From positions 1 through 36,234 of the forward strand of contig JAYMSP010001099.1 of assembly GCA_036897095.1 (NCBI GenBank): 36,234 nt of DNA. Direction: 5' to 3'. The notes under the pieces are model-generated. The model was given only the letters and a program-made list of their open reading frames with translations, ran no database searches and was not told the DNA's origin. Position numbers and translations under genes: made by a program. Within the stretch, counting starts at the first letter, position 1; every line of letters begins with the position of its first letter. Source of the stretch: Plantago elongata. Taxonomy: Eukaryota; Streptophyta; Magnoliopsida; Lamiales; Plantaginaceae. Positions 1-10,583 of the stretch are shown here, one piece after another.

Positions 1-426
1 TCATTTATTCTGGCTGACGTGTTGCGCGGTGGGGGGGGCGGGGGGGGGGGGGCATTATGCGTAGTGAAGGAATTATGCGGTCTAGTTTTCTGCAGTGTTA
101 TATCAAAGCTATAGTAAATTGATCATCATATATAACACCAAATTCCTGATGTTGCTACAGTTTCAACAGAATTTATACAAGAAAATCATATTAATTTTAG
201 TTTCAAATAGGGTTAAATTAAATATGCACCTTTTTTTCTAGCATACACCAATTAGAGTTTGTATAATTTCATTTTTCATAGTCTAATTCGACAAAGAAAG
301 TAATTATTTTAGATGATAGTATGATTATCATGAAAAGAATTACACTGAGATGAGGACAGTAGAAATTGAGAGCCTAAAGGAATCATGAAACCATAAACTT
401 CACATCTTGGCATATGAAGAACTAAC
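1..426 (-). other. partial intron 9 of the P5CDH gene
   Basis: This stretch lies downstream (in gene sense) of the splice donor GAG|GTTAG at 426. I could not find the next expected P5CDH exon (the segment beginning ANPRMTLF in Arabidopsis) on either strand, so it must lie beyond the left edge. The stretch contains a G8-C-G13 run at 31-52, with nothing else recognisable. Confidence 0.6.
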
Positions 427-3400
427 CTCCAATAGTAGTTTGTTCATAGTAATCCCATCAGAATTGATGAAATCAACATCTTGTATGGGCAACCCACAGT
501 CATGGAGAAGTCGCAGCATTTGTTCCATAACGATGCATACCTAATGAAAAATTGTATTACTGTTATAATGGCTATATCAAAAAGCTATACCAAAAAAAAG
601 AACCGAAGAAAAACAAGAACAGAAGGGATTATAATACCCTAGTAATAAAAAACCACCAGAACTTCAATCTAAATTCAGGCACATGCAAGCAAACACAACC
701 AAGATTTTTATCTTATTGAAAGAAAGTATTATGGTGGCTCTTTTGAAGCTGAATGAAATCATTATGCTGTACAATAATACAAGCAATCAAAAGGGATAAC
801 TGTTTCATCATTGTCAGAGAAACAAGCCCCCCTCGATCTAATACACATGCAAGCAAAAAGAACAACAATTTATGTTCTATTAAAAATAAGCATAGTATTT
901 TAATAAATGGCTGTGTGAAAGTCTCAAAGCCGTATGAAATTGTTATGTAGTGATAAGAACTAAAAATAAATTAAAAGAGAATTACTAAATAAGAGATTAA
1001 CAGAGGGTTAATTGGCTCATCAGTGATTGGAGAAGCAAGACAAATTTCAATCCAAGATCAGGCAAAAGGAAAAAAGAACCACTAGTTATCCCATGATCGC
1101 CTTTTCTTGACAATTGGAGAAACATTGATAATATTAAACATCATGAGCATTGAAACCTTACTTTACTATCAACTTTACTATCAAACTTCAATCCAAGATC
1201 ACGCAAATGGAAAAAAGAACCACTAGTTATCCCATGATCGTCTTTTCTTGACAATTGGAGAAACATTGATAATATCAAACATCATGAGCATTGAAATCTT
1301 ACTTTACTATCAACTTTCAGAAGCGGTTTGTTCCCCATATAGAGTGCACCCATAAGTTGAAGAAGTGGTATCTCTAAAGGGAAGTTGAAAGGGGTAATAA
1401 CTGCAACCTGCAAGCATAAAACAATAGAGTTAGAAAGTAGTATCTAGTTGCCACCATAATACAATAGAACCACAAGAATAATTGGTGTGGGTCTTCCAGG
1501 CCTTTAATTATATAGGAGACACACTGGGAGCAATGTAAAAATAAGAATTCTCAAGAGAACACAATTTGACGGTCGTGCACTCGTTGAAGGACTGGTTGCT
1601 TAATTATTCGCAACCAAGAACTTAAGTATCGTGGAACTGGAACATGTTATTTAAACGAGCCATCCAGCTCCATAAATACCCTCTGGTAGACTGGGACCAG
1701 TACCACTCCCCCTTCAAATTTGAGCCCGCTGGGTCAGAAAGCTTCAAAGATAACTGCTTGTATTTTTCTGAAAATTCTGTATTTTGATTGGAAGACAACA
1801 GCTTTCACACCATGTTCACCATCCGCATTAGACATACTTCCCATGCAAATCATATTGCAGTCTCGAGCTCCAAGCAGTAAACTTGATAAAGCCCTTCTCA
1901 GAGATATCTAGATAATGTGCTTTTGCTTTATTCAGGATCTGTAGGAGAGACTCATCCCGAAGAAAGAAAGAAAGAAAATACTGTATCATCGCGAAAGCAG
2001 AAGAAATTCTGAAAGGAGGAGAATTTTCTAGAGAGAAGGTACTTTCAAGGCAATTAGTTTAAAGGATCTCTGTGTTTCCCAGAGGAGTCTTTGAGAATAA
2101 AGATAGAGTTGCCGAGGAGTGTACTGCCAACAAGATAAATCCTTGATGCATAAATCCTCTCCTGTTCTACTAAGTGGTACTTCTTCCATCCTAACAGATA
2201 GTACATGCGTGTTTTTGACATGATTATTTAGGAGAGCTTGTGTAACATGGTTGTTTATTAAGATCATTAGCAGACCCGAGTATAAAGTAATGGTAGAATA
2301 TAATACCTTTGTTCGATAAGTGGTGGCTCCAGAGATAAGTTAAGAACATAGTTTACCAAAATGAAAATGTATACAACCTGTTGTGACGAAACGTACTATA
2401 AAAGAAAACAGGTATACGAAGTGCAAAAGTTTTGATACAGTGGGAAACAAATGTCATGATTGTACAGAAGATGATTGCGTAAATGTGTATATCGATCATG
2501 TGCAGGACATTATAGATATTGTGATGCAGACATAATTAAGGTGCTTCACACACATACACATACACAGAGGTTGCATTAATCTCATCCGACCAGTTTATTT
2601 GGCGTTTTCAAATATTAACTTACTGGACCATAAGGCCACCTGAAACCATGGCTCTGCTGACCGAGATGATTTCCAGGCACTGCAAATGACCTGGCGAGGA
2701 AGCGAACCTGCCAGATGAATTAAGTAAGAATCACTTGCATACTTAAGTATGAACAGAACATGACTTCAGTTTAATCTCTCTCAGATTAAAAAAATAAATT
2801 GAGTTAGATCATAGACAGGTTCATCATCCATGGATTAGGATATAGAAAGTGTGAAACGAGCATGTAGGTTTACTAAAATTGGACAGACAACTGAAAAATA
2901 TTTAAGGAAAACACATTGTATGGAATTGATTGAGCACATTAATATATATTTACAATGATAGCTAAACATTAGATAGTAAGAACCATTAATAGAGCAGCAG
3001 TTTGAATGAACACCTCATTATACCTGATCACCACAAAAATTTTCCAGAAACTTTTGAGTTACATATACTTCACCAAGAGCTTGCTGGTAACTCTTTGGAG
3101 CCACTCTTTGTATCAACTTGGCAAAGAAATCAGATACCTGGAAGAACACAAATCACAAACCTCAAAATAAACAAACAAACAAAATTAGCAAGTTACCCAG
3201 CAAATGAGTCATTTACCTCAGGCTGAGAGAGCCTGTTGGCTGCTTTTGTTGTTACATCACCAAGCATTAGGTACCTGAGACATAAAATTCCACCATACAT
3301 TACAAGTTTACAGCTGTATAAAGTTGGGTTTTACAGCAAGACATTGAGTTCAAAATTATAAAAGAAAGAAACTAGAACCCACATAAACGCTGAGGTGGAA

Positions 3401-4527
3401 ATTATCCTTTCAAGTCTCACCTACGTAAAAAGAATGATCAAGAATCAAATAGGAACAGAAAAATAAGCCAAACCTTTCTGGTGCTTTAAACGGATTGTGC
3501 AACCCATGCTTGGGGCACTGGGACAAGCTCTCCACGAAAGGCTGCACAAAATCGTAAACGTTGAGCACTTCACAAGGTAAAAACAGTTGTGCTATCAAGA
3601 AGTAGAAGCTAGAAGAAAATGCCTCGGTAATTTGAAGTGAAATAACCAAAAGAATCAATTCAGGACTAATACTACATAGGAACTAGGGGCTGACCTTTAT
3701 TCCCTTGTCATCAACTTCGGCAACTTTTATAAAGGATTCACCATTTAAAGGATCCAGAAGAGTGTTCCAACTAGAAGATCCTGTCCAATTACCCTGCACT
3801 AAAAGTGGTACGGCCACAAAATTCATTCTTGTCTATAAACCAATTCACAATCTGGTATTACTACAGGATTTGTATTTCGACAGAAAGCGTGTTATCTATA
3901 CCTAAATTTAGCACTTCCGCAGGCTGCGAAGCTGATAATTCCTCAACTTTGACGGTTGCAAAAGCTAAGGAGTGATTTAATCTGCTTAAAAATAACGGAG
4001 AGTGAGCATGTACCTTTGAACGGCCGGCAACGGAATCGAAATTGTACAATATACACACACACACACACCATATATAGAATATTTTTGTGAGAAAAAAATA
4101 AGCAAATGTTTCTATCTTTCAACTCACGAAATGACACTAACATCCAGTCCATTTCTCGTTTATCGTTTATTCAATTTCATTTCGTTTTTGGATATTAAAT
4201 CTATGAACAGATTTACTGTGTAATGTTTGTCCTCTTCTTTTAGTCTCGTTATAATACCGTCTACTTACTCATAAAGTTAAGATTATCAAACAGTTTTGAG
4301 GATGAAGGTGGCAGCAAAAGATTAGATGTGAAAAACTACCGAATCACACAAGCAGAAGGAAAACAAACAAATTCAACATCACATTAATCAATTAAACGGT
4401 TTGATGGCAAAAAAAAAAAAAAAACAAATAGGTATGGAAGTGAAGAGGAGAGGTAATACCTGGAAAAAGTAGAAGAGTAGAGCCAGTTTTTGTTTCTCAA
4501 ATGTCTCAAAGCGAATGAACCATTCAT
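427..4527 (-). CDS. P5CDH: delta-1-pyrroline-5-carboxylate dehydrogenase, mitochondrial (5' half, 9 exons, cut by window edge)
   Basis: The enzyme oxidises glutamate-gamma-semialdehyde (P5C) to glutamate with NAD+ in mitochondria, the second step of proline catabolism. Coding exons in gene order: 4460-4527, 3902-3981, 3695-3798, 3474-3541, 3217-3274, 3024-3137, 2624-2707, 1303-1407 and 427-540. All junctions are GT-AG and phases are consistent over 265 codons. Diagnostic plant ALDH12 segments are PFVESLSQCPKHGLHNPF, SYQQALGEVYVTQKFLENF, GNHLGQQSHGFRWPYGP, TPFNFPLEIPLLQLMGALY and LPIQDVDFINSDG. The N-terminus MNGSFALRHLRNKNWLYSS is rich in Arg and Ser and lacks acidic residues, as a mitochondrial presequence should be. 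An in-frame ATG exists 53 codons upstream (4686), but that extension contains acidic residues and does not resemble the family, so 4527 is preferred. The catalytic Cys/Glu half is outside the window. Exon 3 uses the weak donor AAG|GTCAGC. Confidence 0.93.
1041..1317 (-). repeat. 141-bp tandem duplication in P5CDH intron 8 that includes the exon 8 splice donor
   Basis: Two copies (about 1041-1176 and 1182-1317) share long identical blocks, for example AACCACTAGTTATCCCATGA and GACAATTGGAGAAACATTGA. The period is 141 bp. The copy nearer exon 8 spans its last 15 bases and the true donor (1301-1302). The distal copy repeats those exon bases and a second donor at 1160-1161. Only a few substitutions separate the copies, so the event is fairly recent. 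Confidence 0.85.
1408..2623 (-). other. long P5CDH intron 7 with unidentified open stretches
   Basis: This 1216-bp intron is much longer than its neighbours. It contains stretches open in one frame (minus 2267-2028, and both strands around 1720-1911) and a GAAA tetranucleotide run near 1963-1978. None of the translations is recognisable as a known family. The excess length suggests an old insertion, but no terminal repeats or target duplication were found. Confidence 0.35.
4053..4068. repeat. (AC)8 microsatellite in P5CDH intron 1
   Basis: A simple run of eight AC units lies between coding exons 1 and 2 of P5CDH. Confidence 0.8.
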
Positions 4528-5903
4528 GATTTGTTTTGAACTTTTGATTAAATCTATATTGATATCAGTTTCCGATTGTGATCCTGTGTAAAGATTGGGA
4601 AGATTAATGGCGTGATTCGATTTTCTTCTGTTTACTTGTTTGTTGGAGTACTCAACCAGGCTGACAGTTAACAGTCTACACTCCACAGTCTACAAGTCCC
4701 GATAAGAGCGTTGGTCGATTGAATGAGTAAAAACGACTCTTTTCAATTTTCTATTCTAGGAAGAAATCATAGGCAGTGGTAATGGGTTTTTTTACCGGAT
4801 TTAATGATTTAATTGTAAAAAAATAGCTATTTTTACAGTGATTGGTATTAGAAACGCAGATGCAAATCCCGTCGGGCTGACGGCTTGTAATTAGAAACAC
4901 GGGCAATCACGCGTTTAGAAATATCGGCTCGGCCCAGACATTTTGAAACTGCTGAATTTTCTGTAAAAAAACATCAACGAAATTACGAAGCTGCCATCAA
5001 ACTATTTACAAAACTGCCATCTTGTCCCCCACAACCCTAGCAGATTTAAATAAAAGACTTGGGCTCAAATGTTGATGGGATTTTGGTGAAATTGTGCTTG
5101 TAAAGGAATTGAAATGAGGTATTTGAAGTGTATTTTAACTCAAATTAATATTCATCGAATCAAATGGGCCATTTAAATGCCTGTCCAATCAGCCTGGTCA
5201 TTATTTTGTTCAAGTCTCCATTGTTGTAGTCCAAGAAAATCACTGGAGATTGGTTTAATCTGGGTAAGTTTTTTTTCAATCCCTTTTTCAGTTGCAGAAT
5301 CGAATTGGTGCTGTAAATTTGGAGCTGATCTATCTTTGGTTTTGTTAGAAACGGCTGGAATCTGCAAGGGCTGACTGATAGTTTGAAGGTAATTGTTCTG
5401 TAGCTGCTTTTGGTTTCGTCGTCTGTATTGAATGTGATGTTCGTTAACTTTGTTAAGCTGCTATGAAATGGGCTTTGGAGCTGTTGTTGGTTTGTTAGAA
5501 ATGGGTTATGTTGCTATGAATTGAAATGGGTTTTATAGTTGTTGTTATGCTGCTATGAAATGAGTTTAAAGGCTTCAGAATTGAAATATGATGGGGTGTG
5601 TACTTATACCTATCTGTACTGTTGAGTTAGTTAGCATTAAATGTGCAGTTCTCACCAAAATTGAATGTTGTTTGAAGGTTCTTTGTGTGATATTAATGGC
5701 ATGACAGTTATAATAAATGCAGATTAGTGGACTGTTGTTTAGTTTAGTATAATTCAGATTAGTGGGTTGGTTTAGATTGATGTGTGTTGATTATGTTTAA
5801 TGAGTTGAACTTGTTTAATTAGTGGATTGTTGTTTAGGTTTGTCTAATTGATGTTTAGTCGAATTTAGTATGCTAACTATTAGAGGGCTGGTACAGAACA
5901 TCA
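4528..5903. other. P5CDH upstream region and left flank of a transposon remnant
   Basis: About 1.4 kb without a supportable gene. The first few hundred bases must hold the 5' UTR and promoter of P5CDH, but no clear TATA box was identified. From about 5.4 kb on there are imperfect T/G-rich repeats (ATTAGTGG-TTG near 5724, 5758 and 5818; GCTATGAAATG-like units near 5460-5560). These grade into the PIF/Harbinger transposase remnant. Overlapping short ORFs at 5173-5374 on both strands have no recognisable content. No terminal inverted repeat could be assigned. Confidence 0.4.
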
Positions 5904-7366
5904 ATGGTGTCATTGGTTCGGAAGCGGTTTAGGAATAAATTTGTCGTTTGTATGGCTCTTGGCATGATGTTTGTTATTAGTTGGTACTACTATAGGAAGA
6001 TTAGATCTCGTATGTTATGTAAGAAGAAGACACCATTATGATATCAAATTCTGGCAAAGAAGGGAGTCCAAAAGGACTACATGGATAGGCTGACTTTAGA
6101 GAGCGATGTGAACTGCAAGAATGTCCTTAGGATGAGGAGAGAGACATTTTCTCAGTTTTGTTCGCTGCTCCGTGAGAGCGGTGGTTTAGATGACAGCATC
6201 CACTTGTGTCTTGAAGAGAAAGTTGCAACCTTTCTCGTTGTACTTGGTCATCACACCAGGCAAAGGGTTGTTATGTTTAGTTGGAGACGTAGTGGGTGGA
6301 CTATTAGTACTTATTTCAACGAGGTGTTGCAATGTGTGATGCAATTACATACGATTCTACTTGCTCGTCCTGAGCCAATTCCGCCTACTTGTGTTGAGGA
6401 GCCTTAGTGCAATTTCAAGGTGGGACGCTTACCTTTTGGTTTGATTCATACGTTTGTAATTATTTGTCTGATAAGTGGCTTATCAAATGCATCCATTAAA
6501 CATGTTGATTTTCTGTTCCATGTAGGGTTGTCTTGGAGCACTCGATGGAACTTACATAGAGGTGGAAGCATGCAGAGATATTCAGGCACACTACCGCAAC
6601 AGAAAAAAGGCTTCATATCCGTGAATGTGTTGGGTGTCTGGGACAAAGATATGAAGTTCATCTATGTCTTAACTGGATGGGAAGGTTCATTAGCTGACGG
6701 AAGAGTCTTACGTATGCAATGAATAGAGATGATGGATTTACAGTTCCACGAGGTATTCTACTTTAGCTCGATATATGCATTGAACTCTACAATATTGTTT
6801 GAACCTGAGTACTGATTCGAATTGACTATTGAATGTACAAGTAACTACTATTTGGTTGACTCAGGGTACATGGATGTAGCTGGTTTTTTACCTCAATTCC
6901 GTAAGACAGGGTACCATTTGAAGGAGTTTGAAGAATCGAACATGGGACCACAGAATCCGAAGGAGTACTATAACCTGAAGCATGCATCTGTTATAAATGT
7001 CATTGAAAGAACATGGGGTTTGTGGAATCCTTCATTCGCCATGCTTGCTTCTATCCATTGAAAACGCAGAATGACATCATCCTTGTTTCCTGCCTCGTGC
7101 ATAACTTCTTGAGAGAAGTTGATAGCGGTGATATGCTTGAGGATGAGGAAGAAGAAAAGGCTGTCAAAGCAGCAAGAGAATCTGCAATACGAGCTCAAAT
7201 AGTGGTAGATTTAGAACTAGAGGATGATGATCCTGAACCGATTGACACTCTTTGTAAAGATGATACGTGGAAACAATACCGTCGTGACCTTGTAGGGAAT
7301 ATGTACTATTACTGGCAGCTAAGGAAAGATGGGATTGAGCATCATGCCACAGTGGAGGATTCTTAG
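5904..7366 (+). pseudogene. PIF/Harbinger-type transposase (HARBI1-like DDE nuclease), degenerate
   Basis: The order of motifs is that of plant Harbinger transposases. A basic, hydrophobic N-terminal segment at 5904-6040 is followed by MRRETFSQFCSLLRESGG and ARPEPIPPTCVEEP. A spliced exon then begins GCLGALDGTYIEVEACRD, containing the first DDE Asp, and continues with SVNVLGVWDKDMKFIYVL, TGWEGSLADGRVLR (second Asp), KHASVINVIERTWG (Glu) and a C-terminal tail ending at 7366. An intron of about 105 bp with donor AAG|GTGGGA and acceptor ATGTAG|GGT (near 6420-6523) still looks functional. Lesions include an in-frame TAG just before that intron, where the family usually has Trp; a frameshift at an A6 run near 6605; a 1-bp loss near 6712; and a deletion plus frameshift near 7018. 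It cannot encode an active nuclease. Confidence 0.85.
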
Positions 7367-7875
7367 ATTGATACAACATTTGGAATATTTTTGGGGTGTT
7401 TGAATTGATTGTATTGATGATTATGGATAATTTCTGTTAGATTTGGAACACATGTCAAATACCTATTTAAGCTTGGATCAGATTGGTATCTATTTAAACT
7501 AAAATCAGATTGGTAACGATGTTTTTGTATTCTTAGTTTGATGATGTTGCTGTTTGAATCCCTTGATGAATTATGGAGTTGTAATCTGATTTGTAATATG
7601 ATGTTGTTGGTGTTTTGATGATGTTGCTGATTTGTAATATGTTGTTGCGGAGTTTGATGATGTTATTGTATTTTGAGTTTGATGATGCTGCTAATTTATA
7701 ATATGATGTTGTTGGTTGTAATCTACTTGTTTTATCATGGGGTGGTAACCTGATTGGTAATATGAAGTCAACGTTATATGTTTGATGATGTTTCTGTTTG
7801 ATGTAATCTCGTACTTTTGTTATATTCAACTAGATGTTTATGCTTCGGAACAGCGTATACTAACTTGACACGTAG
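7367..7875 (+). other. T/G-rich spacer with degenerate TGATGATGTTG repeats, ending in a splice acceptor
   Basis: Between the two Harbinger-type ORFs, 7.5-7.8 kb is filled with variants of TTTGATGATGTTGCTG and TTGTAATATGATGTTGTTGG. Its 3' end, TACTAAC followed 8 bases later by CGTAG|GTG at 7856-7875, is a good branch point plus acceptor. The spacer may therefore be, at least partly, the 5' intron of the second ORF. Confidence 0.5.
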
Positions 7876-8566
7876 GTGTCTGATTCGGAGAGCGATGGCA
7901 ACGTAGACATGACTTGCTACACTAGGAATGTGAGTACGGCTGCTGCAACAACAACAACCAATGTTGCTGCATCTGCAGCGACTGAAGCTACTACAACCCT
8001 TGTTGGAGAGAATTTATGTGCGACAAAAAAAAAAGGTAAGGAAAAGACTACGAAGGAAGATGCGAAGGTTTACCGAAAGTGGAAGACCAATGAAGAAATT
8101 GAGATGATTGACGCAATGAAGAAGGCTAAGGCTGCTGGTTTGAAGTCAAAACATTGATTCAAAAGCAGTGGTTATCAGTTAATTCTAGCGAAGATGCAGG
8201 CGAATTTCCCTGGAACTGATTTGCAATTAAACCACACATCAACAACAAGATTCGTAGCTGGAAAGAATCACATAAGGCAGTGTTGAGCCTTAAGCACAGA
8301 AGTGGAAATGGTTGGTGTGATGTCAAGAACAGGTTTCTCTGCGATGATGAGTTGTGGGAAAAAATGTGCAAGGTGCCTTCCATAACGCTTTATACATCGG
8401 AAATTCATCCTTTTGTACCAAATGTATACATGCTAATTCCTGTTTGGTTTTTGCATCGTGTCAACTATCAGGACCACCCATACATGTTGAAAAAGAAAGA
8501 TAAGAAGTGGTCATACTTCGAAGATTGGTGCGGGGTTTGGGGGATATAGACATTGCTACTGGCAAG
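7876..8566 (+). pseudogene. Myb/SANT-like DNA-binding protein (second ORF of a PIF/Harbinger element), truncated
   Basis: The open frame begins at a splice acceptor with SDSESDGNVDM and has no ATG of its own, so its start codon is presumably in a lost or unrecognised upstream exon. The trihelix-like Myb/SANT domain follows: KVYRKWKTNEEIEMIDAM, then SSGYQLILAKMQANFPGTDL, PHINNKIRSWKESHKAVLSL, SGNGWCDVKNRF and DDELWEKMCK. A 99-bp intron (8373-8471) separates this from DHPYMLKKKDKKWSYFEDW. In PIF/Harbinger elements this accessory protein helps the transposase reach DNA and the nucleus. Breaks are a TGA after GLKSKH (8155), a frameshift near 8228 and another near 8543. The protein stops at the family's G-K-D-x-A-T-G point, where Helitron sequence takes over. 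Confidence 0.75.
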
Positions 8567-10307
8567 TTATCTAAAGCATTTGGTATAGCCTATCTACATC
8601 TACCAGATGGACGAACTGCATATTCTAGATTCAGTATTCCACTGAATGTAGACGGGACTTCCACGTGTAATCAAATAAAACCTGGTAGCTCTTTGACGGG
8701 ACTCTTGAATAGTACAAAGTTAATCATTTGGGATGAAGCACCGATGACTAACAAGTTTTTTTTTGAGGCTCTAGATCACAGTCATAAGGATGTTATGAGA
8801 GGTCCCGATGGTAGACCATCCAACAAATCGTTTGGTGGTTTGGTTGTCTTATTCGGTGGGGATTTCAGGCAGGTATTGCCTGTTATACCGAAGGGCAGTA
8901 GGCAGGATATAGTCCACCATTCTCTCTGCTCAACTAAGAGGATTTAAAGTTCGTGTCGCGTCCTGAAGCTGACCAAGAACATGCCTTGCACGTATTTAAA
9001 TCTAAATATTGTTTCATGTATTTAATTATTACCTAGGACAATAATTACAGCTATTCTTTATTTTGTAGATAAACTATGTGTATTTACGTTATTTATTTAA
9101 CTGCAGACTGGCAGATCACCTGATGAGGTAGATAGGATAAAGGAGTTTGATGATTGGTTGTTGAAGGTTGGTGATGGTGAGGTTGGTGGTGATAATGATG
9201 GTGAGGTTGATTTCAAACTACCTAACGATATTTTAACCCGTTCGACCAATCACCATATTGATGATGTGGTTAAAAGTAAATATCCGGGTTTAATGGAACA
9301 CACTGGCGACGGTTTGTACTCCCAAAAGACAGGGCTATTCTCGGCCCGACTAATGAGGTAGTCCATGAGGTCACTAATTACATCATGTCGCTCCTGCCTG
9401 GAGATGCAAAGGAATACTTGAGTTCAGACAATAAATATTCCGACGAAGATGATATCGTCAATAGAGAAGATGTGTATATTGTCAAGTTCTTGAATACTAT
9501 AAGGTAGGGCTGCACAACGGACGGATACGGATCGATCCACATCCGTTTGAACCATCTGTTATCCAAGCGGACTGCTTTGTTGTGTGATGTGAGCAGCTTT
9601 TATTTGTGTGAGAGGGGAATGGAAAATAGTAATCAAAAATCTAATATATTAATATTTAAATAAAAAAGGATAAAACGGATGTCTGTGAAATTCGGCGATT
9701 TTATCTGTTAAAAACGGATACAACAAAACACCATCCGTTTTTTAACGGATTAGATCGATCCGGTCCGTTTTAGCGGATAAACAGACCGTATTTGCATATC
9801 CGGATGATATGAGCAGCCCTACTATAAGGGCTTTTGGGATACCAAAGTATAGCATTCAACTCAAGAAGGGTTGTCCTATTATGCTTCTTAGCAACATCAA
9901 TCAAGACGTTGAGTTATGTAATGGAACCAGGTTGAATGTTACTAATATTGGGAAGAATGTTATTGAGGCAAAGATGATACACAGAAAGAACACTGGACAG
10001 AAGGTTTACATACCTCGGATGGTGCTTACGCCATCGGATCTTACTATGTTTCCGATTAGGTTCCAGATGAGGCAATTTCCTATATTCGTATGTTATGCCA
10101 TAACTATAAATAAAGCTAGGGACAATCTCTATCTTATGTCGGACTCTACCTCCTTAATCCTGTTTTTTTTTTATCATGGTCAGTTGTATGTTGCATTTTT
10201 CAGAGTAACGAATAAAAACGGACTCAAAGTTTTAGCATTGGGAAGATGTTAACCCAACATATACCACCACCAACGTCGTCTATAAGGAAGTGCTTAGGAA
10301 TCTATGA
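8567..10307 (+). pseudogene. Helitron Pif1-like helicase, 5'-truncated and interrupted
   Basis: Translation gives the C-terminal two thirds of a plant Helitron helicase: LHLPDGRTAYSRFSIPLNV, LIIWDEAPMT (Walker B, DEAP), FGGLVVLFGGDFRQVLPVIP, VLKLTKNM, NEVVHEVTNYIMSLLPGDA, KKGCPIMLLSNINQDVELCN, FPIFVCYAITINKA, HGQLYVAFFRVT and finally NVVYKEVLRNL before TGA at 10305. The Rep domain and Walker A motif (GGTGKT) are absent. The frame starts abruptly at 8567, fused to the Harbinger ORF. An intron at 8992-9106 is probable. Frameshifts occur near 8940 and 9325-9345, and the expected SQG motif is damaged near 10120. A hAT MITE at 9505-9821 splits the frame. Confidence 0.85.
9505..9821. mobile_element. 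non-autonomous hAT MITE (317 bp) with 8-bp target site duplication
   Basis: The element begins TAGGGCTGCACAACGG and ends GATATGAGCAGCCCTA, giving 9-bp perfect terminal inverted repeats TAGGGCTGC/GCAGCCCTA. It is flanked on both sides by the identical octamer CTATAAGG (9497-9504 and 9822-9829), the target duplication length of hAT transposons. Subterminal regions are packed with ACGGAT/ATCCGT repeats in both orientations, typical hAT transposase-binding clusters. Removing the element and one octamer restores the helicase frame exactly (FLNTIRAFGIP). It has no coding capacity. Confidence 0.93.
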
Positions 10308-10583
10308 GTTGTAGTGTATATTTACCATTAATGCCACTTTTATTAATGCCACTTTTATTTAAACTAATAGTCTTAAATTAATCGATTTTCAACATTAACT
10401 AATTCAATTATAATATTCTTTCTGCAGTTAGTTTCTTCCATTTGTACATGGTGCATGTATAACTCTCTTTGCATTCGTCTTCAGATTCTTTAATGTATTG
10501 AATCTTATGATTTATTTGATCGATACGAACTTATCGTTTTTAATGTATGTTCTTTCAATCTTATTAATAATAACATAAGCAAA

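Noticed and set aside
1720..1911. 63-codon plus-strand ORF in P5CDH intron 7, with long antisense openness
   Set aside because: Neither strand gives a recognisable protein, and the antisense reading has stops in every frame within about 60 codons. Treated as intron or old insert.
2028..2267. 79-codon minus-strand ORF in P5CDH intron 7
   Set aside because: It lies within a confidently bounded intron, has no family resemblance, and no splice sites join it to the P5CDH frame.
5173..5374. Overlapping plus and minus ORFs of about 65 codons
   Set aside because: They are mutual shadows with no recognisable motif, upstream of transposon remnants. Not supported as genes.
6446..6661. Minus-strand ORF inside the Harbinger transposase
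   Set aside because: Antisense shadow of the transposase reading frame.
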